The notes under the pieces are model-generated. The model had not been told where the DNA came from. It searched no databases and saw only the letters and a list, made by a program, of their open reading frames with translations. 64,000 nt of DNA from Taiwanofungus camphoratus. Its lineage: Eukaryota; Basidiomycota; Agaricomycetes; Polyporales; Taiwanofungaceae. Location of the stretch: positions 2,542,001 to 2,606,000 of the forward strand of contig CP021223.1 in the NCBI GenBank assembly GCA_003999685.1. Direction: 5' to 3'. Positions 46,501 through 59,700 of this stretch are shown here, piece by piece. The first letter of the stretch is position 1; each line of letters opens with the position of its first letter. The translations under genes were made by a program, and so were the position numbers.

Positions 46501-48684
46501 AGTCCAGAAACTATACAATCTCCCCGCACAGGGCCAGATATGAATCTACGAACAAATGGAATTACATCGCCTTCTCATACGTCCGACTTCTCAGCTTCAT
46601 TTCCGTCACCGCCCGAACCTCCGTCGTCAACAACCCCAGACCCTCAGTCCTCTTTAGACGACTTTCCAGCCAGATCAACATCGGAATCGTTCTCCGATAC
46701 ATTGTCGTCCTCTCATCACTCACCTGATCCGCCTAGCAGCGAACCCTCAGAAGCAGCAATCGTTATGGAGCGTCTTGACGAGGTATTAGGACGCGGCTCG
46801 AAGAGTGCTCTTTGGCCCAATGCGATTGACGACCCGCCTAGAAAACTGATTCTGTCTTCGCCTGTCCTGCAAGTCGCTAATGCCAACACTGTCAAGGATC
46901 GCTTCCTTTTCCTTTTTAATGATATTCTTGTAATCACCAAACCCATCGTACAGGACCGCGACGCTTTACTGGATCCCATGAAGCCCAGCCCAACCGACAG
47001 GAAGTACATAGTGAAGAGTGTCGTGCAGCTTCGCGAGCTGAAATTCAGCGACGATCGCGATGAAGCCCGTTCGAAGACATCAAGTAACTCAAATTCAACG
47101 AGGCATCCAGTGATACGAAGCTTCGTACATCAGTTCGCCAAGGACCCTGATCATGCTATTTCTGTCCTTTTCAGCCGCACAAACACCAGGGACGATCCGA
47201 TTACTCTGGGCCAGTTGCTTTTCCGCACTGTTGATTTAGACAGAGCTCGCTTAGGGGAATATCTGTCTCGTCGATCCTCAAAAGTCGTATTGAAAGCTTA
47301 TGTCGACAGCTTCGGTCTAACAGGCTTGAGAATAGACAAGGCTCTTCGAGTGTTCCTTCTGGCAATCAACATCCCGGCCAAGTCGATAGGTACCAGCCCA
47401 TTGGAATACTTATTGGATGCCTTCTCCAGTCGGTGGTATGAGGCCAATGCAGCGATAGTCGCCTACGACAAGGACTTGGCTATTCGCCTTGTGCGGGCCA
47501 TCGTCCAGCTCAATGAAGTCATGCATGGTGGTATTGCTCAAGAAACCAGTGTCACGGGTTACCCGATACGGAATGTCATTGCTCGTGACTTCGTCGACGC
47601 GTTCAGAAGGTCAGATCCTAGGTGTCTGGTATCAGATGATCTCTTGGACAAAGTCTATACGTCAATTCGCCGAGAGAAACTTTCGCAAGCTCGCAACCCT
47701 TCTTACCAGACTGGCGACTCAGATGTACCTGTCACGATCAAACGACCTCTACCCTCTCGTCTTACATATCGTGTGCAATCCGAACCTATTATCTTACGAA
47801 TTTCACAGCCTGATCCACAGCTTACGATCCAACTTTTCGGGCAGGACTTGATATTCGATCCTCCGACCCTCACTTTTGCCAGGTCATCAGAGGCATCTTT
47901 TCGTGTCACTGGGACGTCTTTGGGGTCGAAAGCTATCATTATGTGGCGCTCGGGACCTAATGCGCTCGCCTACTGCGGCTTGCCGCTCAGTAGCCCTGTC
48001 GTAGTCGAACGTGCATTCATGCGAAACACATTTCAATTAGCCTTTGCCAATCACAACGGCGCGAAGCGGAAGTACATGTTCAGTGTCGATGATCCTCTTA
48101 TACGGCACCAGTGGGCAGTATCGCTGAAGCGACAGATTGAGTTCTCAGCTACAAGTGATGCAGCCGGACCGTCCTCCAAAACACAAAAGGTAACCGAGGA
48201 CATGGCATTTAGAGTCCTTCAAGAGACCCTGATCAGTCCGGAAGACGAATACCCTCCTGTGCCTCTTTCCCCACGCGATCAAGCTCTGGCCCGATTGACA
48301 GGATCCCGACATCGCCCCAACGGCAGTATCTCTAGTAACCAAGGAGGTACAGGTGCTCAGAGCGTTACCGGTACATCTAGTCCTCGACGACTAGTCCGCG
48401 ACTCTAGCTCACATGCCCGATCAAAGTCGAGAAGTCAGATCTACCACCAACAGGGTGCGGGGAAGCTAGAATTAGACCTCCACGACGCCACTGAGCCCAG
48501 CGATGAAGATCAACTTCAACCACAAGTGTCTGGGCAATCGTCTCAGCAGCGTCTGGGAGGTCGCTTATGGGATGGACGAGACCTAGAGACGGTATGTCGG
48601 CAGAACAGCTTAATCGCGTCTGTGTTGGCGTACTTGCAAGTGGACCGAAGGAATCATGATGCTTCCAATGGAGCGGTCTCATGA
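43503..48684 (+). CDS. PH-Sec7-PH protein, Arf-GEF family, degenerate Sec7 domain
   Basis: Sec7 proteins activate Arf GTPases on Golgi/endosomal membranes. The first ATG in frame is 43503 (MEPSSVAEQRATAVAKLKRA). A 50-nt intron near 45050-45099 joins WIAEP to VPERMPVHDDDD. About 1,100 residues of Ser/Pro-rich disorder precede a PH-like segment (DRFLFLFNDILVITKPI at about 46900). The Sec7 domain follows: ITLGQLLFRTVDLDRARLGE, VVLKAYVDSFGLTGLRIDKA and LRVFLLAINIPAKS, then IVQLNEVMHGG (47100-47690). A second PH-like region (FARSSEASFRVTG to HQWAVSLKRQIEFSA) comes next. The usual FRLPGEAQ glutamate finger is replaced by INIPAKSI and LNTDLHNP by LNEVMHGG, so classical exchange activity is doubtful. 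The 3' end is uncertain: a GTATGT donor at about 48593 may splice to a different tail. Confidence 0.82.
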
Positions 48685-49959
48685 CAAAATTGACTGTCGA
48701 TCGAGATCCCTGTCTTCTGTAAGTCAATCCTGTTTACTTGATGCTATGACTTAGTAATGCTTTCTAGGTTGTTTTCCATGTTCGCTATGGCCTAACTAAC
48801 GCTTTCGCTCTGTACTTCGTCTGGTTGCACTCTCACTTCGTAATATCTCATCATCTACCCCGGAATTCAGCTCATTAGAGTATCTTGACACTCGTTAATC
48901 TCATGTTCGATATGGCATTATTTATCATTCTATGTCTACTTGTGTTATGCTTAATTCACTGTCAATAGGCAGTTCTCGGCATGGAATGGCGGCAACAGCT
49001 GGGCGAAGCGACAACTGGATGAAAGCAGGCTTCTAAACCGTCGCGTTCAAACGTTCATGATTTCAACGGCGGCCTGACATGCACCATGGAAATATATTAA
49101 TGGAAAGCATGATCATGACGGTCGTCCCACTGGCAGAGGAGGGATTCATCGATGCCCCATGAAGTAACCGGAACAGGAGGGCGGGTAGGGAATAAGGTTA
49201 TCGATAACAAGTTACAACTTATAACATGGATTAATGTGCCCAACGATCCCATTGGGGCTGTACAACTCGCGATGCGGTTTATGTTTTGGTAACCTGGCTA
49301 GTACGAGCGAGTGACTTCATTTCAGAACTCTCTTGTCACTCTAACTGGTTCCTCACTTTCTGCAAAAAATGCGAAATATCCACCTTGTGCTCAAATCACG
49401 AAAAAAGTATGCTTAAGGGGCTAACAACTCAAACAAGTTCCAGGTCTGAAAGCTTGTAGTGGTAGTGAGTCTGCCTTGGTATCTTATCTCTTCGGTGGAA
49501 CGTAATCTTTCAAGCTTGGCAGGATGCTCGAAGTTAGAAGTTTGAGACAAGGATCAAGAATGGGATGAATATCAGGACTTCCTTACCATCTTCGAAAAGT
49601 ACAAACCCTGTGTACAATTGGTTGGCATATCACGTTAGCAAAGAAGGGTATGGAGAGCTGATAGACTCACTTCAATCTGGAACTACGGCCTCGATGCACT
49701 GATCACAGCTAACAGTATACAAGATACAACCCTCTGATCAGTTCTCAGACCTGAAGATAAAACAAGCCTGTACAACGGCCAACGGACTTGTGTCGCCCTC
49801 GAACAACAGACATGACAAAAATGTGCACACTTCGAAGACGTTGACATTGAAAGGTAAATCAAACAGCAGAACAACGGTATCAGGTATGTCGAATGTGACC
49901 ACTACAATCTATGCAGAGCGAACAGTGAATGAATGTGTCGACTCAGTAAAGAACACCCT
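48685..49959. other. Intergenic between convergent genes
   Basis: About 1.3 kb, AT-richer than its neighbours, with the 3' flanks of two convergent genes. No gene, RNA gene or transposon is recognisable. Confidence 0.5.
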
Positions 49960-51156
49960 TTACTTCGCTTTGGCCTTAGAATCCAGGAATTTCGTAACTT
50001 CCTCGCCCTTCTGGGCCCACATCGGGATGGGAATATCGATGCCCTCACCGATCCGCGCGTAGGTCACCATACCCAGGCGCGACATGGCGCGCACCTTGGC
50101 GGGATCAACGTTCACGCCGTCAGACGCTAGTACCGCATTACGGACGTGCATGAGCTTGATGCTGCCCATGACAAATGTGGTAGTCATTTCCGGACCATAA
50201 TTTGAGTAGAGATCGTGGTGGTGGAAGAGCTGCGCGAGGACGAGCCGGATTAGTTCATGTTCATGGACGAGACGACGACTGGAGCTACCTCGCATTCAAA
50301 GCTGATGGCACTTTCCCTGACCCGCGCCGGCTTCACAAGTGTCTTTTAATGTAACGATCGCTCAGCTTCAGAAAAAATTTCAATAAAGTAGTGGGACTGA
50401 CACTAGGCTCCGGTGTCAACCCACTGATGAGCCATTCGTCGACCTCTGGAGGTGCATCGATAGAGCACGCATTCGCAGCGTCCAGGAACGGCTCGCTGAT
50501 GATATTGACTGTGAAGGTCTTGGTAGCCAAGATATTGTCTCGCGTGTTCTTCCCGATTCCCTGAAAAATTGAGAATGACAGACCGACCATTGGCGGATCG
50601 TGCGCCAACTGAATCATGCTGTCAGTAACTACCCTATAATAATACCTCTAGGTTTGGACCATACCAAGGAGAAATAGCTGTTTACAAACGATGAATACAT
50701 CATAACGCGATTGTTCCAGGGGAAGTATGTCGTACCTCATGGGAGCAAGGTTTGGTATGTCATCACCGGACAAGGAGGAAATGAAGGCAATCGGACGAGG
50801 GATAATTGAACTCGTCAGCAAGAAATATACATCCCTGACAGATCGTGATAAGTCCATAAACAAAGCCATCAGAAGCACAGCGAGAGTTGCTGAGGGACTG
50901 ACTTTCCGTGCGTCTCCTTCAACGAGAAGGACTTCCAACCCTTCTTTTCGTCTTCCTTCCACTCCTTGGCCATCTGGCTGGACTCGGGAGCAAGACCCTC
51001 GCCCCATTTCCAACCAGGGTTGGGGCTCTGCGTCAGTTTGTATGCAGGGGCAGTGTTGAATTTTGGAAGGGTGCCATCTGGCCGAACAGAAGTTGAGGAG
51101 AACGATCGATATAGGCGGCCTGGCAGCTGTAAAAGTCGCTGAAGAGTCGTCGACAT
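49960..51156 (-). CDS. Flavin-reductase-like FMN-binding split-barrel protein
   Basis: Family members bind FMN and reduce flavins, or act as partner or orphan oxidoreductases. The minus-strand start MSTTLQRLLQLPGRLYRSFS at 51156 looks like a mitochondrial presequence. NPGWKWGEGL follows, with the join GK-DVYFLLTSSIIPRPIAFIS, NLAPM-SYFSL-LAHDPPMVG, then SIFQGIGKNTRDNILATKTF and VNIISEPF. EPS-TLVKPARVRES leads to SFECE-LFHHHDLY, a block of FVMGSIKLMHVRNAVL, and the end RLGMVTYARIGEGIDIPIPM. The PRPIAFISS and KNTRDNI blocks are the flavin_reductase signature. Introns were set by frame: the short 5-codon exon SYFSL is the least certain. Substrate unknown. Confidence 0.85.
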
Positions 51157-52214
51157 GGTGAACGAGAGGAAGGACTAGTCGCTTGCTAGTCCCAAGTGCT
51201 GAATGTTTTGCTCAACTTGAGGTTACGCCCATGCTCTTCTATGTCACGGTCGCATTTCGGAAGGAGATTTTCCCGCCGCACTCTTTGTCAACCATGTCCC
51301 CACATCTTGTCACGGAGCACCGTAGGCACCTTGATCTACTCTTCTGAATTAGTGACGATCCGAGGACGATTCATGCTGGTCGATACTTCTGCCACCCTGT
51401 TCTATTAGTACACAGGATTCGCATGTTATGTTCAATATTTTCTCCGCGATCTTAAGCGTCTCAATCATTGTTACCTGGATCCATTTACCAATCCAAGAAT
51501 AGTGTTTTCTCTGGAAAAGCCGTGAAGGTCTATCCTTGTGAGTACGGTGACAGGAGTCAAGGATAGAAGCAATTTGTCCTGGGATCGAGCATTCAGCGTA
51601 TCTTGATCTTGTGTAAAAACCTGAGTAAGAAACTCGCATTTTTCTCGGGAGCTGACCAACCTGTAGGAAACCATGGCAAGCATCTGACAGTGGTAACCAA
51701 CTGCGTTGAGCCTACATCGGCCGATATCTCGAGCCTCAGAGGAGTCCATGCGACAGTAAGCACATATTCTCACTCCCATCATGATATCGCCATCACCTGA
51801 AATCATCTGGATTGAAACATGAAATAACAATACAGAACCATGCGGATTCAAACAGGATAAAGATAACAGATCCAGAGTGGACGTTCGCTGTTGACTCTGT
51901 TGGATTTTAGCTGGTCTTAGCCAGTAAACACGTACCGAATCAGTACTACGCTAGGTCATGTGATCCGTACGTACCGAGCATAGAACCTGGAATTTCCAAC
52001 AGACTCACCACTGTATGTTCTCGTCGAGACACATTCAGTCACTGGACTGTTACATAAACGACTCGGTAGGACCGGGAACATCGATACAGTACACGTCTCA
52101 TGTCGGGCCCAGGGCCAACATGAACGCTATACATACATATACATACACCCATCGAATATTACAAGAAACCATAAAATCTAGACCGGTATTACCAGAGAGA
52201 ACAATGAGAGGGAA
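51157..52214. other. Intergenic
   Basis: About 1 kb without recognisable genes. It contains the upstream region of the flavin-reductase-like gene (right side of its start) and the 3' flank of the transcription factor. Confidence 0.5.
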
Positions 52215-55200
52215 TCAATGGTTCGGATAATGGGAGCTTGGAGAGGGAAAATGCAAGACTGGGTCTCTCATTCCTTGGACAAAGTCCGGGGAAAATTGCT
52301 GTTGACTGAAAGTGAAGGGCTGCGAAGGCATCTGCAAATAACTATAATCCGCGTGCGAATGGGGCACTGACGCGGGTACGTTCTCGGAAAGAGTAGGCCA
52401 CCAGTCATATCCGACCTCGACAGGAGGCTGCGGTTCCATAACGGGAGCCTCCGCACCGAAATAATCTGCCAGCATGCTTCCGTGCAGATCAGCTGGTACT
52501 TGCTGACTTTGGACAGGATGGGAAGGAAGGAAGTGCGAATCTGGGAGAGGTATTTGCGTCGATGAGGGCTCGGAATGGCTCCCTACTTCTGCGTATGCAC
52601 GCTCCGGCTCGAGGTGAATAGGCAGATTATCCTGTCCACCGAATGCATCGTCCGCAAGTCGCTTGTGAGGGGCGGGACGGGGATTACTCAGCACAATGTC
52701 AAGGTGGATCTTAGCACCCCGGAGTATGTCTCCCACCCGAGCAGCACTAGGCCACGCAGCCTAATCATTGTGAGCAAAACCACAGAAGCTACTTACGTGG
52801 GAGGCTCGTACCTGTAATTGATCACATGCGCTTATACAATCTCGCAGGCCCAATGTAGCCTGGGCGTCCGATGGGCGGTGTCGTACTGAGAGCAGAAGGT
52901 CGTAAGTACGTTATTGGGGTGCTATAGCTCGCTTTGATGAGACACATACGTGTAATGATGTGCATGATTCTAGTACATAGGTTACCAGAGACAATAGAGG
53001 AGGAAATTCGGACTTACCCGGCACTCTGAAGGCAAGGGCAGAGAAAAGCAGGTCCCCATCTCAAGTCAAAGTTTTTACGGAAAAGGTTGACTACAAGACA
53101 TGACTCGTTACACGCGATCGTACGCAGGAATCACTGGATCTCACCAAATGCAGAAATATGACATGCCGCCCCTTGGCATATGTCAAACGATCTCCACGGG
53201 ACAGGATCAGGCTCCTTCGGTCTGGACACGGGATTTGCGAATGGCCTAAGATGGACGGTGACATGTCAACTTCAGACTAATATTAGCCATCAGTCTCACT
53301 TACCGGACTTGTTTCGGCACACTGAACAATGGAACCGTGAGTATCCATAGGTTGTCAGCCATATGTAAGATCCTATACGGAACGTACAAGGGTCTATGAA
53401 GTAGTAGGACAGTAAACCAATATTGACAGTGCAGCAGGAGCACATGTGGGGGTGGGCAAGGACGCGAGCTCGTCGAAGAGTGCTGTAGTGGCCCGGGTAG
53501 GTTGATGTACCATTGTGTCAAGCGAGCGTGTATTTGTTCCATGAGAACACGTCGCGGGGTGTTAGAGACCTTGGTAACAGGATATATCTTCTCTACAATG
53601 TCGCCAGTAATGACAGCTAGCATATTATGAGGTAAGTATCGCTCATCTATGCAGACGTTGCTCCCTCAGTGACATACAGAGTGACGCTGCTTCTCGAAAG
53701 CAGCTCTGGAATCTCCCAGGGAGGGGCGCAATGGGTGACCCCTGTGGGTTCAGATGACCCGGCTGCCATATTTCCTCATCGTCGTTCTAGCATCAGTGTG
53801 AACAGGTTCAGTATTCCTTCACAGTCATATAGTGCTCTTCTGCTGACCTCGGGGACCTCAGGTAACGGAGTAGAGAAGTCTGCTTCATGAATGCCCATCG
53901 GCCGTCCTACAATGTAATGAGCTAGAATAGGCTTCGTCCAACCTAACACTCCCACCTAAGAATAGAGCGGAAAACCTTGCAGAGAATGAAAGTGTATGGG
54001 AAGGGCCGCCAATGAAGATATATTTTTCCGGACTCACTTGTCTGCAAGACACGTCGCCCACCAGATCCGTCTACGGATATTGTTCTCGGAGGGCGTGAAA
54101 AGTACATCCCCGTTATGCTGCCAGTTCTCCGCGTTTCGATTTAGTCCGAGATCAACGGCCTGAGGATAACCTTCCAGCCCAACGCGATTATTTGCCTCAA
54201 ATGGACGTACATACCATGCGTAAGGCCATGCCTAGATCAAGATGATTATTAATTCAAGATAATTTTGAATATATATCGAAGCCAATAGCTCTCCGCTCCT
54301 GCCACAATACTGAGTCTCACGCTCATACGGTCTGTGTTATCGTCTCTGGATACCTTCATAGATAACACAGATTCCGATACGTGTTCTTGTATCGGAATCT
54401 CTGATACCTGGGGCAGTTCCACGCAGATCACATGATAGCAGCAAGTAAGAATGATACGGGAGTGAAAAGCCGTCTCCTTTGGTGCCATGAACTTACCGAC
54501 ATGAAGCCAACCCTCCTCTAGACTCCCTGCAGAGTAGACAATGCTCGGTCAAAGTCACTCATCAATCAGCGAGCCACGCTTACCTATACCAAACTCACGA
54601 ACACCAAGAAGAATCAATGCCTGACATGTAGATGTCCGACTCTCTTGGTACGTCGTGTCTGAGCTCCGTCAGAAAATGTTTCTCCGATCCACTGTCTGTT
54701 TCAGCGAAACAAGACATGGAATTCCACTCACCAAGGATCCTTCGTGCATGATATGCATAGTCGGATCCAGCTATCCACTGTCGGGCATCTCCTGGCGGTG
54801 CATGATGGAGATCCACGTCTGCATACCGAGCAGCAAAGGCGAAGATTGCGAACAATAAGAGCTTCGAGATTTTTTGCATTCGCTCTGGTCTTACGGCATC
54901 TGGAGGATTATCGTTTCTTTCTTGGCTCGATGTGCATCCTAAGAAGCCACTACATACGAGACGACGCTAAGCATCAAAAAATCATGGACAATGAGAAGGG
55001 CCAGTAATCTGACCTATGTTTCCTGATTGTGGCACATGATTAAGATGCTCCGGTATATGTGAGAAGCATGGTCCACCTACTGTGCATTGTACTCTGCCAT
55101 AAACGATTCCTTGTCAATGACGGGGAAGGGGGGGTTGACATAAGTGAAATAAAGTTGGATTAGGCGATCTTGCTCGGCCACGGGCGGCAATCTGACTTCT

Positions 55201-56718
55201 TCCTCGACTTGCTCTCTTACAGATCTAGGCGTGTGAGAAGGTACGCCAGGCCAGTGTTTCGCCATCGGAAAGTTCCTGCAAGTCTCTTACGAGGGATTCG
55301 AGGAATTGGGTTGACAAGGAGCAAATACCAGATGCCGCCCAAGTTGCGCTTGTCCCACCGCTCATCTCTGGCGAGGAGGTAAAGGCCACTTGAATTACCG
55401 TGGTAGCGTACCTATCAAGAAAGCTGTTCAGTCATAATTCAAATTCACACCAGCAATTTCTGTCACACACCTCTCTGTTCTCATCTATTGAGAGGTTGCC
55501 AAAAGCATTGGCGGTATCATCTAGTGCGTCCTGATCTGTGTCTGAGAACAGTGAGCGTTGGGGTCCCGATTCAACTGCATTGCCCTTCCCCGCTTACCCT
55601 CCATAACATGCAATTCGTCCCACTGTGGGTCTGATGGAGCAGGCGTGTTGTCGAGCCGCCTTCTTTGTCTCTTTGGTTCTGAGGTCACGTCCGAGTCAGG
55701 TGTTCCACCATCGGGACTGCGGAGCATGGGCCGAGCACCGGATGAGGCGGCCGCTGCTGAAACTCGCGATGACAGCAAGAGTAGGGCTTCTGACAAACGA
55801 TCCTGCCATTCTAGAGTCGGGCGGGCGAGCACTGACGGGTCTTGATAGGCTAGCTTCAGTAAGATATAGCGAGCGCAAGACGAGAAATTCAACCTTGTTG
55901 AGTGACTCCTTCGCGCGCAACTCGCGATTGTCGCCGCGAACGATCGCTCGTTTGTTTTGGTGGAACGGCACTCACGATAGACGCGAAGAAGTTGTCCTGA
56001 GTGGGATCTATAGATCGTTGTTTCCTACCGCTCGGACCCTAAATCACCGTGATGAACCCCGGATGTCAGAAGCGCTGTGCAAGGTCACTTACGAAAGGCC
56101 CCGAATCAACCCGGTCCAGTATATTCCGAGCAAGATCGTCTTTACGAAGATCCGTAACGATACCCATCGCTCGGGCATCTTTGGAAGACATTATGGCTGC
56201 AAGGACGCTTTCCATTTGGTGCAGCCGATGTTCCAATGCCTGAATATAGCCCTTCGGAGGGCCACGCCTGAAGCTTGGGCCTATATAAAGTTCAGCTTGA
56301 ACCTGAAACTTAGTGTAGCTAAACTGCGTACCCGAGAAAGCGCAAACTTTTAAATAGAAAAGAAAATTTAGCACGGGCCAAAGACCACCCGAGTCCATTT
56401 AAGATATGACATTATTACCTGTACCCGCTGCCAAGCAACTCCTGCATCGGTCGTTGCCAGAAGGGCCAGGCTCACATTTACTCTTCGATTTGCGGCATCT
56501 ATCGCAGGCTGGCAGTGAAAGTGGGCGATCAATGATGAGATACGATATACACATTCAGTTCATCAGACTAAGTAGATATACTATAAGATCAAACAAGTAC
56601 GTACCTCGAACACTCCTTTTAGTATTTTGAGCTGTCGTTCCGGCGGCTCTCTCTCCAGTCGTAGCTTCATCTCCCGACTTGTCGGAGTCTTGGTCCTGCG
56701 TCGTTGCAGTTGGTGGCA
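52215..56718 (-). CDS. Fungal Zn2Cys6 transcription factor with fungal_trans domain (XlnR-like)
   Basis: A DNA-binding regulator in the nucleus. The start MPPTATTQDQDSDKSGDEAT is at 56718. After an intron (about 56499-56606) comes CDRCRKSKSKCE followed by NDRCRSCLAAGT, five of the six cluster cysteines. The next exon reads GPSFRRGPPKGYIQALEHRL (linker and coiled coil), DLRKDDLARNILDRVDSGPF, and further exons with the MHR region: LIQLYFTYVNPPFPVIDKES (about 55160) and MLAVITGDIVEKIYPV (about 53600). The C-terminus is Pro/Gln/Ser-rich, an activation-domain-like tail ending SSHYPNH at 52215. The sixth Cys (usually in xCTF before GPSF) is not seen. There are many introns, and middle exon boundaries are approximate. 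Confidence 0.85.
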
Positions 56719-59700
56719 TGGGTCAGGATATGCAGGTAATGTCTTGATAAGTGTCGAGCGCTGAATAGACGTTTGTTCAAAGGAACAGCTGAATGCTAAG
56801 CAGCTGCAACCCGTCAGGTCTTTGTCAGGGCGAGTCCAGGGTTTAAACCGTTCCTCCAATCCAAGCCAGGGGCTGCATTTATTTAAAAACGGGTTGACCG
56901 GTAAGCTAGGAAATTTTACTTGGACACTGTCGGGCGCCAGGCAAATAGGAAGAGGTCGAACCCTGGAGGCTATGCCTGCCAATGGACTCATCGAACAAAC
57001 GACACCGCTAGCTGGGCAACATCGTGATTGCAGTATATAGAATCATTTGTCCGCCCCCGAGGCCACCAACTGACTGCATCACTACATGATGGTGACCAAC
57101 CCATCACAATATCGCTGATACTGGTAAGTATTCTAAATTCCGGTCGAGGGACTAGAACAGAACTTCAGAATTACCGCCGGTATGTCCCCATCCTACCTTT
57201 GTGGTCCTACCATCGAGATCAAAGTGTAGCCATGCGCGGAAGTAAATCACGACACGTTTGCTTGTGCTGCCCCTGATGCCTGAGGGCAGATCACGCCGCC
57301 TTATTCGCACTCAGTAAAATACGCGCTAATAGAGGAGTCTAGGCCCTGAATACAGCACTATACTGCTCCACTTCTTCGCTTCTAACTTAAAAGAGGAAAA
57401 CCACGACTTTCGTGGACTTTGAATGTATGAAGCCATTGCCCTGAACAGCCCATGTGCTCTAGAGCGAGTTTTTTTGCTTCCGTGCTCGCACCATACATAC
57501 CCGAAGGTCTCCACGAACCCGTCTTTTACTATTCATCTATCCCCTTTAGTGCACTAACGTCCGTCACGACTATTGAGCCTGTTCGTAGCCTCGCCGACTG
57601 GCCTGCCGCGCAAGTTTCACAAGTTTGAAATCCAGATAACACCAGCACTAAACTCGATGCACAGGGACTACAAGCCCGAATGGAGCGGATTGCTAGCTTC
57701 TCCATCCTTAATGCATAGAGAGCGGCCGATCAAGAGTGAGCACGGGGGACCGGTCCTGAAAGCTTCCCAGAATAGCGATTGGCTTGAGCAGGCCTAACCT
57801 GTACATGAGATTCACGCCCGTCGGAAGCGTGTCAAGTCATGGAAGGCAACATCGTGGGCATCGTGAGTGCTGGTTCGCCTGCCACCTGAGCGGAGTAACA
57901 CTTACATCTCAGCAAGGTCAGCCAGAAGCTCGAGTTCTCCGATCAAGTAGCCTACATTGAAAGGCGGTTTTCTTTGGTTGCGGTATCTCCCTTCCAAGGG
58001 AAGGGTGCAACCAGACCACTGGCACTGCTTGTGGCTCGTTCGTCTGAGAAACCATGATCCCTTGATGCACGCAGCGTATACTTCCGTTTGGCTCAATAGT
58101 ACAGATCCAGCTACTCGGTCAAGTTCCTGAATGCACTCTTTGCACGGTGATCTCGGATAACTTCGTAAAATCGAGGTTGACAGATTGAAACACGCACCGG
58201 ACATACTGACAGGAACGCTTGCCAGGACCCCCACCTGGGACTAATGCCCTATGCAAAGAGGGCAACACGATTGGACGCACAGTCTAGAGAGGTGCCTTTG
58301 ACATCTTCACTAGCTTGATCGACTGAGAAAAAAAAACGCAACAAGCAGGTCACACAGTCTTCGATCAGGGGGCTCATAAATCACGGTCTCAGATTGAAGT
58401 GTGGCCACCAAATACTTTCGGAAACTGGCCGAGGCATAGTCATTGCTCGCTCTCTGCTCGAAGAGCCTGTGCACCCGCCAAAATCTGTCTAGCTGTGTCC
58501 GACTTTAGTAATCAGAGTTATCTCCGAAGTGAACCCACCTGCAGAGGTCGAGTTTTTGCACTGCCATCTTTGAAATGCAAGTTGTAGATGACCCAAACGC
58601 AGACGAATGGATCTGAATGTTAGCACGGATTCATACGTTTCTCTATATGGTACGCGTGTTGGCGCAGCTGGGCTGCATAGCTTCGAACAGGGTGAATAGT
58701 CGGGCTGTTGCGACAAGTGAGGGGTGAGGTAATGCTAACAATCAGCACGTGAACGGGACGGCGACATGATTTCAGTGACTATATCCCGTAAACACGTCCG
58801 CTGTGAACAAAAACCTGATATCGTATCAGCTAGGACTGGAATGCCTTCTGGAATCTTCAGAGCAGCTCTCATCGCTGAGCACTCATGATAGCGAGCACCA
58901 CAATTTCATATTCGCAACTTGTCCGCGCTAGACAGATTGACAAGCGGAAGGACTGATCTTCGCGCTGGGACTACTCCCATCCCGACAATCAGATCGTGAG
59001 ATACTTGAGGCTCATGTTTATGAAATAACCAGTGCTCCGTAGGCGCAGGGGCGACCAAAAGGAAACACAACATCACCAGTAGGCGACTGCAGAATCACCT
59101 CCGAACGATTGAGAGGAACTGTGCGGTCCAGTCATTTGGAGAGCTAGAGCAAGCTGAGCTGTATATGTCGTTGGATTTACCTCTCGTCTATGGCAAGCAT
59201 GATCAGCCCTGGAGCAGAGAGAAGATTACGTGAAGGTTATCTATGTGTGCTTTCAGTTTCACCCTTGCGGGCAAAATTGGTTGCGCCCTTGCAGGTAAAT
59301 GATGCATGTTCGAGGTGCGTTACTGGAGTAAACACTAGCAATTGACGTGAACAATGATGCTGCGACCATACTAGACATGATTTGCAGTCAGCAGTGACTG
59401 GCGGCTCTGTAGTGACGAAAACAGGCTTGCCTTTGCGAATTTAGCCCTACATGGCCACGCTGCGTTGTGACCGTAATTTTGTTCAAACCGCAATTGTCGA
59501 AAGACGGGGTGGCTAGATCATTCGCCCGCCGTCGAGCTTGTATCGCCGTTGGCCAAGAAAGACTAGCTCGTACACAGAACAAAGCCTCTCCAACGACGGT
59601 TGCTTTTGCTGTCCGATTGGCAGCTCACATGGCTTCAATCAACAGGCCTGATGAGTTGTAAAAGCGTATGGCGCATTGGACATCTCGAACGGTCTACCGT

